The notes under the pieces were generated by a model. The model made no database searches. It saw only the letters and a list, made by a program, of their open reading frames with translations, and was not told the DNA's origin. Position numbers and translations under genes: made by a program. Positions 46,561-57,289 of a stretch of DNA of 64,000 nucleotides are shown here, piece by piece. The first letter of the stretch is position 1; the number at the start of each line of letters is the position of its first letter. The DNA comes from Saturnia japonica (taxonomy: Eukaryota > Arthropoda > Insecta > Lepidoptera > Saturniidae). The DNA lies in NCBI GenBank assembly GCA_033032175.1, contig CM065304.1, positions 27,906,653-27,970,652 of the forward strand. Reading direction: 5' to 3'.

Positions 46561-46572
46561 GTATATATAAAC

Positions 46573-46751
46573 ACCGACTGATCTCTGAACACGGTGAACC
46601 AAAAGAAACCCATAGATGGGATTATCACTATTTGTATGGTGGTCGCGATCCTTACCACTCCTCTATATTACTGCATAAACTACTGACTGATCTCTAAACA
46701 TGACAAACCAAAAGAAAATCATAGATGAATTTATCACACTATCTGTATGGT
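46573..46751 (+). repeat. diverged local duplication, two ~68-base units
   Basis: Unit 1 at 46573-46640 (CCGACTGATCTCTGAACACG, AACCAAAAGAAACCCATAGA, TTTGTATGGT) and unit 2 at 46682-46751 (CTGACTGATCTCTAAACATG, AACCAAAAGAAAATCATAGA, ATCTGTATGGT), spaced ~109 bases. Probably part of a larger repeat; the stretch to 47060 has the TTCATCCCCTATTTGACCC type blocks common in lepidopteran repeats, explaining the 63-codon frame at 46838. Confidence 0.65.
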
Positions 46752-47339
46752 ATTGTAAATCATCCCTTATTGTACCGCTTTGCAGATTGATTTTTTGAAA
46801 CCGCGAAACCCTGTTATTTCTTCCTAAAAGCATAAATATGAATTTTCATCTCCCTAAATTGAGAAATAGAGGGTCCTTCATACAAAATTTCATCCCCTAT
46901 TTGACCCTTCATGTTTTATCTTTATGTCATCAGGTACCCTATATCCGTCTCCAACGTATCTCTATTCATCAAAATTCGTTTGAAGGGTTCTTGGTACTAA
47001 CTTTCATTCATCCCCTGTTTCACCCATGAAAGTTTTATTTTCACAGCCCATGCTGACCCCCTTTTAATATGATTTATCATATGATAAGTAGATATATAAT
47101 AAATAATAATAATAATAATATATATAGATCTGAGGTTAACTTATACTGGAAAATAAATTTCCGAAACTCTCCATTTTTTAACTTTATCTTAACTTTCAAT
47201 CATCATAGTTTTACAAACCATAATATACCGATAACTTAAGTTTCAGCTAATTCAACTGAAGAACTATTTTGTAGCATTTTTATCGAACAAACGTTCGACG
47301 TGATTTTTTTAAATTAATATAACTTTTTTATTTATGAAC

Positions 47340-47690
47340 TTATTGAAGTAAAACAAACACTAAATATTAAGTGAACCTTATCATAATATACTGGTGAATA
47401 CCGTTTTCAAATCGGTTTAGCCGTTTCTGAGATTGGCGCGCACAAACGTTGGCAAACAGACAAAAATTCTAACAATCATTATTTTGGGTTCTATTGCTTT
47501 GATAAAGACCCCCAATAAAGGTTTTTCTCATATATCTTCTATGTACAGAGATCGATCAGTTACGTTTTTATTATATGTATAGATTATATTGGTGAAAAAA
47601 TCGTTCCAGTACTTTTTATGTTTATTCCTTAAAAACAAAAAAATCAAACCTTTCCTCTTTATAATATTGGTATAGACAAGTTTCAAAACC
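47340..47690 (-). repeat. repeat fragment (CTTTATAATATTGGTATAGA end)
   Basis: TTATATTGGTGAAAAAATCG and CTTTATAATATTGGTATAGA are shared with 52610-52740. The preceding part (GGTTTAGCCGTTTCTGAGAT, TGGCGCGCACAAACG) is the reverse-end phrase of Helitron-like repeats. Confidence 0.55.
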
Positions 47691-47908
47691 TGTAGTATTA
47701 CGAATTAAAAAAGATTAATTTAGGAAAAAAGTTTCCGTTTTATTTTAAGCCTTTCGTTTTAACCTTTGTTACACGATTGGTATTCAGAACTGCCGATAGA
47801 TAGCGATAGCGGTATGAATACATACTGTAAAATACAGCATTAAATAGATTTTCGGTTTACATCTTTTATTGTACTGCACTTAATTTACCTCGGATGGTAC
47901 AGTGAAAT

Positions 47909-50900
47909 GTGTATACCACAGAAAATGATAGTATAAATGATTCAAAAACTAAAGAAAGTAGTCCACACAGAGAACAGTTTTTCAAGTTTAATTTAGTATG
48001 TAAAAGTATAGATTATATTTATTTATATTTTGAAAACAAACTGTGTACATTTTTATTAGATACGGGATCGTCACTATCAATAATCTGTGGTCAGTTAGTA
48101 AAAAATCATACAAAATCTTACAAAGAAAACACAATTATAAAAGGTATAGGTGGAGAAGTACATGCCCAAAACTATGCTTTCATTACGTTACAGTCCGACA
48201 ATGTTGTAAAATTTCATCACAAGTTCTAATTATTCGACACATTATCATGTAAACTATACGGGATTATCGGTTTAGACTTTCTGAGAACCTACAATGCAAA
48301 CATAGACCTACCTACGGATCAGTTAACACTACAATGTAATAAATCTACATTATGTACTATAGTAATACATAGACGTTATAACAAGATAGAAGACTCGGAT
48401 AATTATTTAACTATACCGCCGCGTAGTGAATCAATTCACTATATACAAAGAAATAAAAACATTTATAAAGATTGTGTAATATACTCAAAACAATTAGAGG
48501 ATAATGTTTTTATGGCAGGTAACATAGTAAGACCAAAAAGGGGTAAGATTCCAATAAAATTATTAAATACTAATGAAAAAAACCGGTTAATATAAAAAAG
48601 TCTACTTTAATTCAACATCGAGATATCAATTACTTAGAAAATTATAATGTTTTGTCTATTTAATAAATTTAAAAAAAAATAGAACGTGTTAAAGAATTAT
48701 TACCAAAGTTAAAATTATCGCATTTAAGTTCCGATGAAAAGAAACAAGCAGAAATTATTTGTGCTAAATGTACTGACATTTATTTCTTAGAAGGTGATAA
48801 CTTAGTCACGGCAAATACCTAAGAACAATATATAAATGTGAAACATAATATGAAACCTGTTTATATTAAGCCTTATCGACCACCGGAGTGGCTGCGACTT
48901 AGAATTAATAAACAAATACAGAAAATGATACATGACAATTAAATAGAACCTACTAGTAGTGAGTGGAATAGTCCAATGCTTTTAGTACCTAAGAAATCAG
49001 ACGGTAATAAAAAATGGCGTTTAGTGATAGATTATCAGAAAGTTAATGATTCAATACAGGATGATAAATTTCCTTTGCCAAATATTACGGACAGTATAGA
49101 TTCTCTTTCGGGAAGTATTTACTTTACACATTTAGACCTACATATGTAAAGATACAACCAGAAAGCAGGAACATTACCAGTTTCTCCACTGGTACAGGAC
49201 AATACCAGATGAAGCGTTTACCCACGAGGCTTAAGATAAGTCCCAGCGCTTTCTCCAGAGCAATGTCAATTGCTATGTCAGGACTCACATAAGATAAATG
49301 TTTTGTATATTGTGATAATGTCATAGTATTTGGAAGAAATGCTTTTATCCACAATAAAAATTTAATGGACGTATTTGAACGATTTAGAAATATGAATCTT
49401 AAACTAAATCCACAAAAATGTGAGTTTATGAAAACTCAATTACTTTATTTAGGACATGTAGTGTCAGCTAATGGTGTACTATCTGGTCCAGAGAAAATTA
49501 CAGTTTTACAAAAATATCCAGTTCCTACTAACGCAGACGAAGTTAGGCGTTTCGTAGCCTTTTGTAACTATTACAGAAAATTTATACTTTCATTCGCAGA
49601 AATTACAATACCGTTGAATAAGCTATGTCGAAAAAATGAACCGATTGTGTGGACTAATTAATGTCAAAAAATTATTAAAAATAAATTAATGTTCTCGCCT
49701 ATTTTACAGTATCCAGATTTTTCAGAGAAAAATACATTCGTTCTTCAAACGGATGCATCTGGTGTAGCGATAGGTTCAGTTTTATGGAATATGGATTTAA
49801 GACAAATTGCATAGACTAGTAGACCGTTAAACAAAGCCGAACTAAATTACCCTACAATACAAAAATAACTTTCAGCGTAAAATAGTAATAGAGTATAAAA
49901 TATTTTAGACCATATTTGTATGGTAGAAAGTTTACTATTATGACAGCCCATCAATTTCTCATTTATTTATTTGGTATGAAAGATCCGTCGACAAGATTAT
50001 TAAAGTTTAGATTGCACTAGATGAATATGACTATAACATTATTTACATTAAAGGTAGCGATAACACAGTCGCCTACGCGTTAAGTAGGATAACCATAAGT
50101 TCGGACGAATTAAAATCTATGCATGAAAAATTAATTACTGTAATGACAAGAGCACAAAAATTAAAAATTGAGAGACAAAGGAAAGAAAATAGGGAAGCAC
50201 TAAGTCTATTAATATGCCTGATGAACCGAGGTTTGGCCATCCGAGGATCACATAAATATTAAATAAGATTTATTGACAGTAAATAATTAAATAAGAAAAA
50301 TGTGACTTGAGGAAAAATGTTTGACCTTTATAAAGGATGAATCGACTTTATACATAAATCTTTATTATATGTCGCATTTTATGTGAGTCGAATTTGCGGA
50401 TATATTGAGAAATTGTAATAAAATAAATATTAAAGAATTATGCATAATTAAAATCGAAAATAATATAGAATTTATAACAAAATTACATAGTCGATGAAAT
50501 AAATAGTAGAGAAAAGTGAGCCGGTCCACGAATAAATATACTAAAGGTATCAAACGGGTCTCTAATAATGACGAAAAGGCATACATACTACATGACTATC
50601 ATTTACTACCTACGAGTGGGCATGCGGCCGTACGACGCAACGTATGGTAAATAATATGAAAAGTAAGCATTTTTGGCCAGGTTTAGAAAACGATGTGCAA
50701 AAATATGTTAGTAAGTGTCAAAAGTGCCAAATTAATGAGTATTCTAGGAATATAATAGAGCCGATGGTAGTGACAAGCACAGCCACTACTGCTTTAGATA
50801 AAATATACTTAGATATAGTTGGACTGTTAGATAAGGATTTAGAGAATAATTTATACATTTTAAAATAAGTTTTAAGCTTCCAATGTGAATTAAGCAAGAA

Positions 50901-51590
50901 TGTAGAGGCGTATCCATTACAGCAGAGAGATAAGGTAAGTGTGGCAAAATGTTTTGTAAATTATTTTATATTACGATATGGTTTACCAAAAGTGATTACG
51001 ACAGATCGAAGAACGGAGTTCATGTCAGAGACGATGTCGGAGGTTTGTAAATTACTACAAATAGAGAAGGTAAATTCAACTGCATGTCACCATCAATCGA
51101 TAGGAGTATTAGAGGACACACAAACATCTAGCTGCATTTTTGAGAACTCTGTGTGATGGACACCCAGAGATATGGAGTTAATGGTTGTCGTTCTGGTGTT
51201 TCTCATATAATATCCCAGTGGACACAGAAACAAAATATTCACCGTACGAGTTAGTGCTCGGTAAAACATGTAACTTACCTAGTAACTTGAACAATAACAT
51301 AGTAGAGTCTTTGCATAACTCAGATAACTATGCATTAGAACTTTAATATATATTACAACTGACAAATAAGCAAACTAGGAAAAATTTACTATTTAAAAAG
51401 ATAGAAAGGAAAACATCGTATGACAAAAAGTGTAACACAATTAAAATTCTGAAAGGAGATTTAATATTAATAAAAAATGAAACTGGTAAGAAATTAGATA
51501 AGTTGTTTGATGGTCCGTATACAGTTTTATGTGAAAATAAACATAATGTAACTATAATTAAAGGTAATAAAACTAAAAGCGTATAGGGTG
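47909..51590 (+). pseudogene. Ty3/gypsy retrotransposon pol remnant (second element)
   Basis: Order: aspartic protease with LCTFLLDTGSSLSIICGQLV; RT with PVYIKPYRPPEWLRLRINKQ, EWNSPMLLVPKKSDGNKKWR and LVIDYQKVND; catalytic box altered to YCDNVIVFG in place of YxDD; LKLNPQKCEFMKTQLLYLGH and RRFVAFCNYYRKF; RNase H FVLQTDASGVAIGSVLW; integrase zinc region LLPTSGHAAVRR, HFWPGLENDVQKYVSKCQKC; core DKIYLDIVG, VITTDRRTEFMS and HHQSIGVLED; C-terminal KLDKLFDGPYTVL. Many stops and shifts, including the RT palm. No LTRs found. It is a different lineage from 17560-19722. Confidence 0.87.
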
Positions 51591-51594
51591 AGGT

Positions 51595-52340
51595 GTAGAG
51601 AGTTCACCTTCTACTCGGTAGCGGAAGGTTCGGTCGGTGAGAGAGTCGCGAATGATGTGGACTAATTTATCTGAGACTTTTAGCTGATGTATTTTGTGGA
51701 CTAGTCTGGCGTACAAGATCTTCCCAAAGGCCTAAGATAATGTCGAAGAAGACCGCAACTGTACGGGTTGTAAAGTTCACTGAAATTAAACTTGATGTAC
51801 TCCGTGAGGCGGTACACTAGATGTGTACAGAAGTGTTTGGCGCGAAAACCGAACTGCTTAAGTGGGTATAAGTTTTTATTGTTGATAACTTGAGATGGTC
51901 CAGTAGGAGCCGCTTGTAGAGTTTCCCTAACGTGCTAAGGAGAAAAATCGGATGATAGCTATTGGAAATCGAAGCTTTCTTGCCGGGCCTGCGTATACCT
52001 ATCACTGCAGGGCGATGGCTACATTAAGAGATGGCTACAAAAGAGCTATGAGGTGGTCCGGAAGAAGTTTGAGTACTTCGTTCCTGATACCATCAGGACC
52101 AGGAAACTTTCCAGGTTTAAGGCCTTTAATTATGGAAGTGACTTCCTCAGATGTGACTGGGATTAGGGTATCCGCTAGTGGGATAGCAATTAGTCGCAAT
52201 TAGGGGAGAGCTGGCTCTCCAGACTTGGAGCAAGGCATTCCGCCTTATCGATACTATAGAACGCGGGCGAGAGACTGGGGTCCCTTTCAAGGTCTTGCAT
52301 CGGGGCAGGGACACCTGATTGAAGAGATTGGGCAAGTCGG
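51595..52340 (-). pseudogene. Jockey/I-type LINE reverse transcriptase fragment
   Basis: Minus-strand reading: SEEVTSIIKGLKPGKFPGPD then GIRNEVLKLLPDH; VIGIRRPGKKASISNSYHPI; FLLSTLGKLYKRLLLDHLKL; then FGFRAKHFCTHLVYRLTEYI in a shifted frame. These are the RT fingers/palm blocks (GPDGIxNEVLK..P; YRPISLLSxLGKLYE(R)L; FGFRxxHST..Q..R). Truncated by the gypsy element's 3' end at ~51595. Dead. Confidence 0.82.
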
Positions 52341-52449
52341 CGGTTCATATTAACCATACAATTTTATACCATTCCAGATAATATTTCTTTGATATGCTTT
52401 TTAATTCTTTTTATTCTAGGAATCTAGAAATGTATATTATACAAGCTAT

Positions 52450-52740
52450 GCCCCAAGATTTCACCCGTGTTAATTTTATACGACTACCATCGCCAACGCA
52501 CTCGTGTAGGCAATTTTTTATACTTTGTGTAAAACTATCGACATTTGTATCAGGAATAAATTAATTTTTCAAATTATAATATAGCCTATGTTACTCGCTG
52601 ATTCTGTAACTTTATATTGGTGAAAGAATTTTTTGAATGGGTCCAGTATTTTTTGAGGTTTCCATTACAAAAAAAAGAACATAGTCTAATCTTTTTTCTT
52701 TATAATATTGGTATAGATTCAAAGGAATACTATCAATCTT
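52450..52740 (-). repeat. Helitron-like repeat, minus, degraded
   Basis: ACAAGCTATGCCCCAAGATT then TCACCCGTGTTAATTTTATA at the left, and CTTTATAATATTGGTATAGA at the right end. The left matches 45904 (CACCCGTGTTAATTTCATAC); the right matches 47585-47690. Confidence 0.6.
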
Positions 52741-53036
52741 CGGGCTCAATCTGTATAGTGATTCTTGTTTGTAATGGTAGTTCTAGTAATTAAATACGTT
52801 ACGGTTCAACGTCACATGCAATAACAAGTTTACCTCCGATAACTCCACTCTCATAACAGGACTCCATGCCCGGATGCTAATATATAAACTAACATAATAG
52901 GATTTCCAGTAAATATTGCCTCACCGTCTATTTAATTAATAATTTTGATTGAATGGATGCAAATTTCAATATACATTTTCTATTAAAAAAACATTGAAGT
53001 TTTATATTAATTAGGGTGTAAGAGGACGGGATTTAC

Positions 53037-53159
53037 ATGTCTCGTTTCTGGATCAGCCTGTGCATATTCAGTTAAATTAATCCAGGCCAGCATGACAGCG
53101 GCAACCGCCGATGGATTACGATTTCTCGGTGGTCGCCGTAGTGTTTGGATTTTACTGTT
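53037..53159 (-). CDS. candidate 41-codon exon of unknown gene
   Basis: Not recognised. Minus strand between TTCGTTAG/ and /GTAAAT lies a fully open 41-codon stretch, phase 0 at both ends: NSKIQTLRRPPRNRNPSAVA then AVMLAWINLTEYAQADPETR and H. It is GC-richer than its surroundings and has a hydrophobic segment. The splice flanks are ordinary strength. It could be a host exon in the calaxin intron on the opposite strand, or part of an uncharacterised repeat. Confidence 0.3.
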
Positions 53160-53424
53160 CTAACGAACAGGGACAGTGCAGTCAATTTGCTGTGCTAATA
53201 TAAAAGAAATAGTCGTATAATACAAATACTCAAGGCATTTTAATATGTATACAACACTGATTGGGGGTCATTTTTGAAATTAAGCTTCATTGAGCAAGGT
53301 GAGGAAAAAATATGTAACATGACATTATTTTATTCGTTACGTTAGGAAAGATATAAAATAGTCTAAAATGGATTCTGTTCAAATTCAATTAAGTTACACT
53401 TCAACAGCGTGTAAGGGTTACAAT

Positions 53425-53680
53425 AAAAATAAAGAAACACCCGAACTTGTTCAAAACAGCTAGGGACATATTTCCCAGAAACACCAGGAATACTGACAGA
53501 ATTGTCTTACCTAGATCACCAAAAACGGCATTATACAATAATAGCTGTTATGCTAAGTGTGGACATATATATAATGCCGTCTCTTACGATATTAGGGAAG
53601 TGCCAGAAGAAAGGTTAGCCAAAAAAATTAAAATTGTGGCTAATAGAAAAATCATATTATTCTCTATCAGACTTAATTAA
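53425..53680 (+). pseudogene. LINE ORF2 extreme C-terminus
   Basis: MFKTARDIFPRNTRNTDRIV, LPRSPKTALYNNSCYAKCGH and IYNAVSYDIREVPEERLAKK match the C-terminal pattern of CR1/Jockey-type ORF2 (RNT..L..PR.+...Y.NSF.....LYN.LP..IR......FK..(L/I)K). It ends at a stop at 53678. Unlikely to be a host protein. Confidence 0.6.
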
Positions 53681-53689
53681 TAATAAGGC

Positions 53690-55022
53690 AAAATATTGTA
53701 CAAATAGATAGCTCGTCTAAGTGGGTGTAATATGTAAAGTTTAATAATTTAATATTTTTCATTTTAAGTATATTTTATGAGAATCGATATTAATTAATGA
53801 TGTAATATGTTGTATGTCGCGCAATGTGACTAAATGTACCCGGACTCATATAATTATACACCAAACACCGAAATGTAACCTGCATTTATGAGAAATAAAT
53901 TATTATGATTATAATGTGACTTTTGTAATTTTGTTACATTCGCTGTGAAAACAAATAGCTCGATACCAGATTACTCCTATTTATAGAAATGCAAATCCAA
54001 TAAAGCGCCGAACTTGGAGTTTTATAGTGAAACTCTAAATTAAAATAATATAAAAGGCCAAGTGAGAATCAAGCCCGTGCTAAGGATCCCATACTGAATG
54101 AAAGAAAACGCAGTTTTTCTTGTTTGTCATCTCATGTGCCAAAAGAAATATTCTCGAACATATCGACCGTCCCTACGTACAAAGCGACATGTCAAAAACG
54201 GAGCTTTACACGAGAGCGTAATGAATGTTGAAATCACTCTAGAAATTAATCTATTTACATTTTAATATTTATCTTTTCTGCAATGTTTTGTTAGATTTTT
54301 GAAGTTTATGATAATATTTACTATATGTATGTATTTTCATGTTTTAATGAAAAACCTGATAGATGAATGTTTCTACATTAACATGTTAAGTTAGATACTT
54401 TCAGTCAAGGTATAAGTTACCCGTTTATACGTTGGAGACAACAGATCAACGTTATTAACTACATTTTATTCAAATTTATTTTAAAACGTGTACTTATGTT
54501 ATTACAATGATAATTATAACTTGAATATTATAAGATCGATTCCCTTCAAAGTTAAAAATATATAATACTTATTTAGACATATCTTTTTATACGTCGTTAT
54601 ATTATAATAGAGTAGGACTGTTTTTGGGGAATGTAAATAAAGATATGTACTAAATTAAGATATTAATCATCAGAATTTATAATTAATAAAACAACATTTT
54701 TAGTTAAAAAGTATACATATATATGTAACAGTCTTTTGTAATCACCTTATCTACTTTATTAATCAGGCACAATTAAATAGGAACCAAACATGGAAAATAA
54801 CAATATATTTTATGGTTTACAATTGAACCATTCAAAAAAGAGATTAACAATCAACAGTTATTCTTTTAATTTTCTAAAGACATACCTAATCTTATAATCA
54901 TCACGGCTTCATTCAGACTGAATAATCTTATTATCTATTATTTATGTTCTTTTTTCATTAATTAAATTAACAACATAAAAATCAAAAAGAAAGTAAATTA
55001 GTTTATATAAATAATCTAATTA
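53690..55022. other. no gene recognised
   Basis: AT-rich, with no supported exon or repeat. A moderately GC-richer patch at 54060-54190 is unassigned. Confidence 0.45.
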
Positions 55023-56225
55023 TTAATCATCTTCGTCATCACTCTGAACTTCTTTAGTATGATTAAGGTTTTTATAAAACTCATGATACTTTTGTGGAAT
55101 TATCATTTTGTCACACAAACTAATCAAATCCTTGTACTATATTTCAGTTATCGCCAATGGCTGTTTGTATAACTTCTCTAGTATGATTTCTTGAATTTTC
55201 TTCTTCCTAGCTCTTGTGAATTTAAAATTATAGCCACAGATCAATTTTCTATAGTTATCTTCAAAAAAATCATATTTAAATTCTAAAACGTCTGGACCGT
55301 TCCCTTGAATTTTCACTTCTCTTATTTTATTCCAAATAATTTTCTCAGAGTTCGTATCTTTTAGCCAGTATTTATTGTTTAGCCATTCTTTGGTAAATTT
55401 AAAATTAAATCTTGATCTACTTCTACAACTATATGAGGTGGAATATTCTGTTTTTAGTGTCAGTGTCAGTGTCAGTGTCAGCGTAGTTGTCAGTGTATAC
55501 CATTCATCAGGTAAGTAAATGATTTTGCTTTTTGCTGATCGTTCTGTAAGCGCATGAACGCTATCTGCCTCGTTTTGAGTATGCCCCTTTTTTAAGAAAT
55601 GATGGCACACGTCTATCTTATATTTGTTACTTACATACAAGTACATTAAAAAGACAATTCGATTGCAATTCTCGCCTGCGCAGTTGTCTGACCAGAATCG
55701 AAAATCCTTGACACCAGCTCCAACTTTTTTCTAATGATAGAAAATATACAACTTGCCACTTCATTGGCGCCGCGTTTAGCGACTGTTTCATCCCACATAA
55801 AACAAACAGCTTCTTTTAACCCAACATCGAAAACAGTAAAATTATATACTGACAATTTCCTTTTATAATAAAGTACACTAATTTCAGCATGTGGCGTGTT
55901 ATTTATCTTTTGGAAATCAAATATTGCTGTGCAAATTTCATACGTTTTCGACTGAGCCTCAATTTTATCTGCGTTCTTTAACTCCCTGGCAAGTTTTTTG
56001 TTATCAATGTGTGACTTATGCTTTAATTTTTCATTATCAGATGGTAAGGCGATGTTTTTCATTGCGTGACATAAGTCGCACTGATCCTTTTTTGGTACGT
56101 GGAGACCAATATTTAATTCTTTATTAACAATATCTCTGTATTATCTGACAGAAGTAGCTTTATTTTCAGTTATATTCAGTTCATTACACCATACAATATA
56201 CAGATCGTACATTTTTTTGAAAGTC
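55023..56225 (-). pseudogene. DUF7869-type (transposon-associated) gene, nearly complete
   Basis: Minus strand, in order: KKMYDLYIVWCNELNITENK; KELNIGLHVPKKDQCDLCHA (zinc-type CxxC); KKLARELKNADK; CFMWDETVAKRGANEVASCI; then one base out of frame WSDNCAGENCNRIVFLMYLY; FLKKGHTQNEADSVHALTER; IIYLPDEWYTL; NKYWLKDTNSE region; IIPQKYHEFYKNL and an acidic QSDDEDD tail. The SDNC(A/G)GQN-like and KGH(T/S)QNE(A/G)DS(V/M)H motifs mark the DUF7869 family, common in insect mobile-element genes; its enzymatic role is not established as far as I know. Lesions: a frameshift at the A6 run 55725-55730, TAA near 56142, TAG at ~55137. (ACTGAC)n adds a Thr-Leu repeat at ~55447-55490. Confidence 0.78.
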
Positions 56226-56234
56226 AACCCACTT

Positions 56235-56400
56235 TTTGCGACCTTCGACTTTTTGATCATAAACTATTCTGTTTGACATCTGCAGTATTCATAAACCTAA
56301 TCAATGAGCATTATCTACAACACTTTCTGTCGCTTTTCGTTGTGACAATGTCAATATTTTGGGTGTCTAAGTTCAAAGGCACTGGTCGGGTTAGGATTCG
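56235..56400 (-). repeat. interspersed repeat family B, copy 6 (partial)
   Basis: GACCTTCGACTTTTTGATCA, TGACATCTGCAGTATTCATA and CACTGGTCGGGTTAGGATTC match the reverse of family B. It directly abuts the 5' side of the DUF7869 gene and probably truncated it. Confidence 0.8.
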
Positions 56401-56487
56401 AAACTATACTTCTTTTGCTTTTTCTTTTGATAATTGAGACTTGTTTGTGTATCATGTGACGGAAGTGCGACGTAATGAGTAAAAATT

Positions 56488-56895
56488 ATTGAGTAATATT
56501 GGCCTCTAGATAAAAAGCAATACAAATCTGGAAAAAGTAGTAGTATATTTATTTAATTTCCCCTTTGGAAAATCAATATTATTTTGTCAGTGAGTCACGT
56601 GATTTGAAAGGCCGATTAGATAACGTGACATCACCATTCAGGAAATATGATTGCTCGACTCTTGTCTAAGTTGTCACTGTTATCATACAAAATGCATATA
56701 AAACGAATGATGACGTCACAGGACCATAATGCCACGCCGCGCGGTCTTGTGTCGTATTTTCTATTTAAATTAAAAAATATTTTAAATTATTTTATATGGT
56801 GTATTAATTAAAAAAATATATTCATAGGTATTAATTTCAACATATAAAATGTTTAAAAACAATTTTCCAAAAGTTGTCAACTCCGCGGATTTAAT
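56488..56895 (+). repeat. interspersed repeat family E, copy 2
   Basis: Aligns along its length with 30485-30905, including ATTGAGTAATATTGGCCTCT, GTCACTGTTATCATACAAAA and GAATGATGACGTCACAGGAC. Here an extra GCCACGCCGCGCGGTCTTGT block is present. Confidence 0.8.
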
Positions 56896-57238
56896 TTTAC
56901 AGTTTGTTCTTGTCGTAGAATAATATATTAATGGTGCTTATGGAATAATTATTTTATTTTGATTAAAAACGTTAAATTCATTAACATTGATGGCTAACTT
57001 CAACATGCTGTTGGCGCGCGCGATATCAACTTCGCAGTTAATTATATTTTGTTAAAGTAAACGAGTAGGTATATCTTCATACGTCCGTATATAAGTTCTC
57101 ACAATATATTTTTTAGTTCAATTGTGAAGTAAACATAGATTGCAATTTTAATCTGTTAAAATACATGTGACTTATTTATTTTGTATCCGATACCGTGTAC
57201 AGGGAACGTAGAAACGATGACTCTAAACTTGTTTGTTC

Positions 57239-57270
57239 ACTGAAACGGAGCGAAGCGGAGCGAAGCGGAG
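57239..57270 (+). repeat. short tandem repeat CGGAGCGAAG
   Basis: ACGGAGCGAAGCGGAGCGAA then GCGGAGC: about 2.5 units of 10 bases, GC-rich in an AT-rich setting. In the region just before the mariner. Confidence 0.7.
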
Positions 57271-57289
57271 CAGTGGAAATTTTAATCAA

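Noticed and set aside
46838..47029. 63-codon plus ORF
   Set aside because: Made of TTCATCCCC-type blocks from a common repeat; not a gene.
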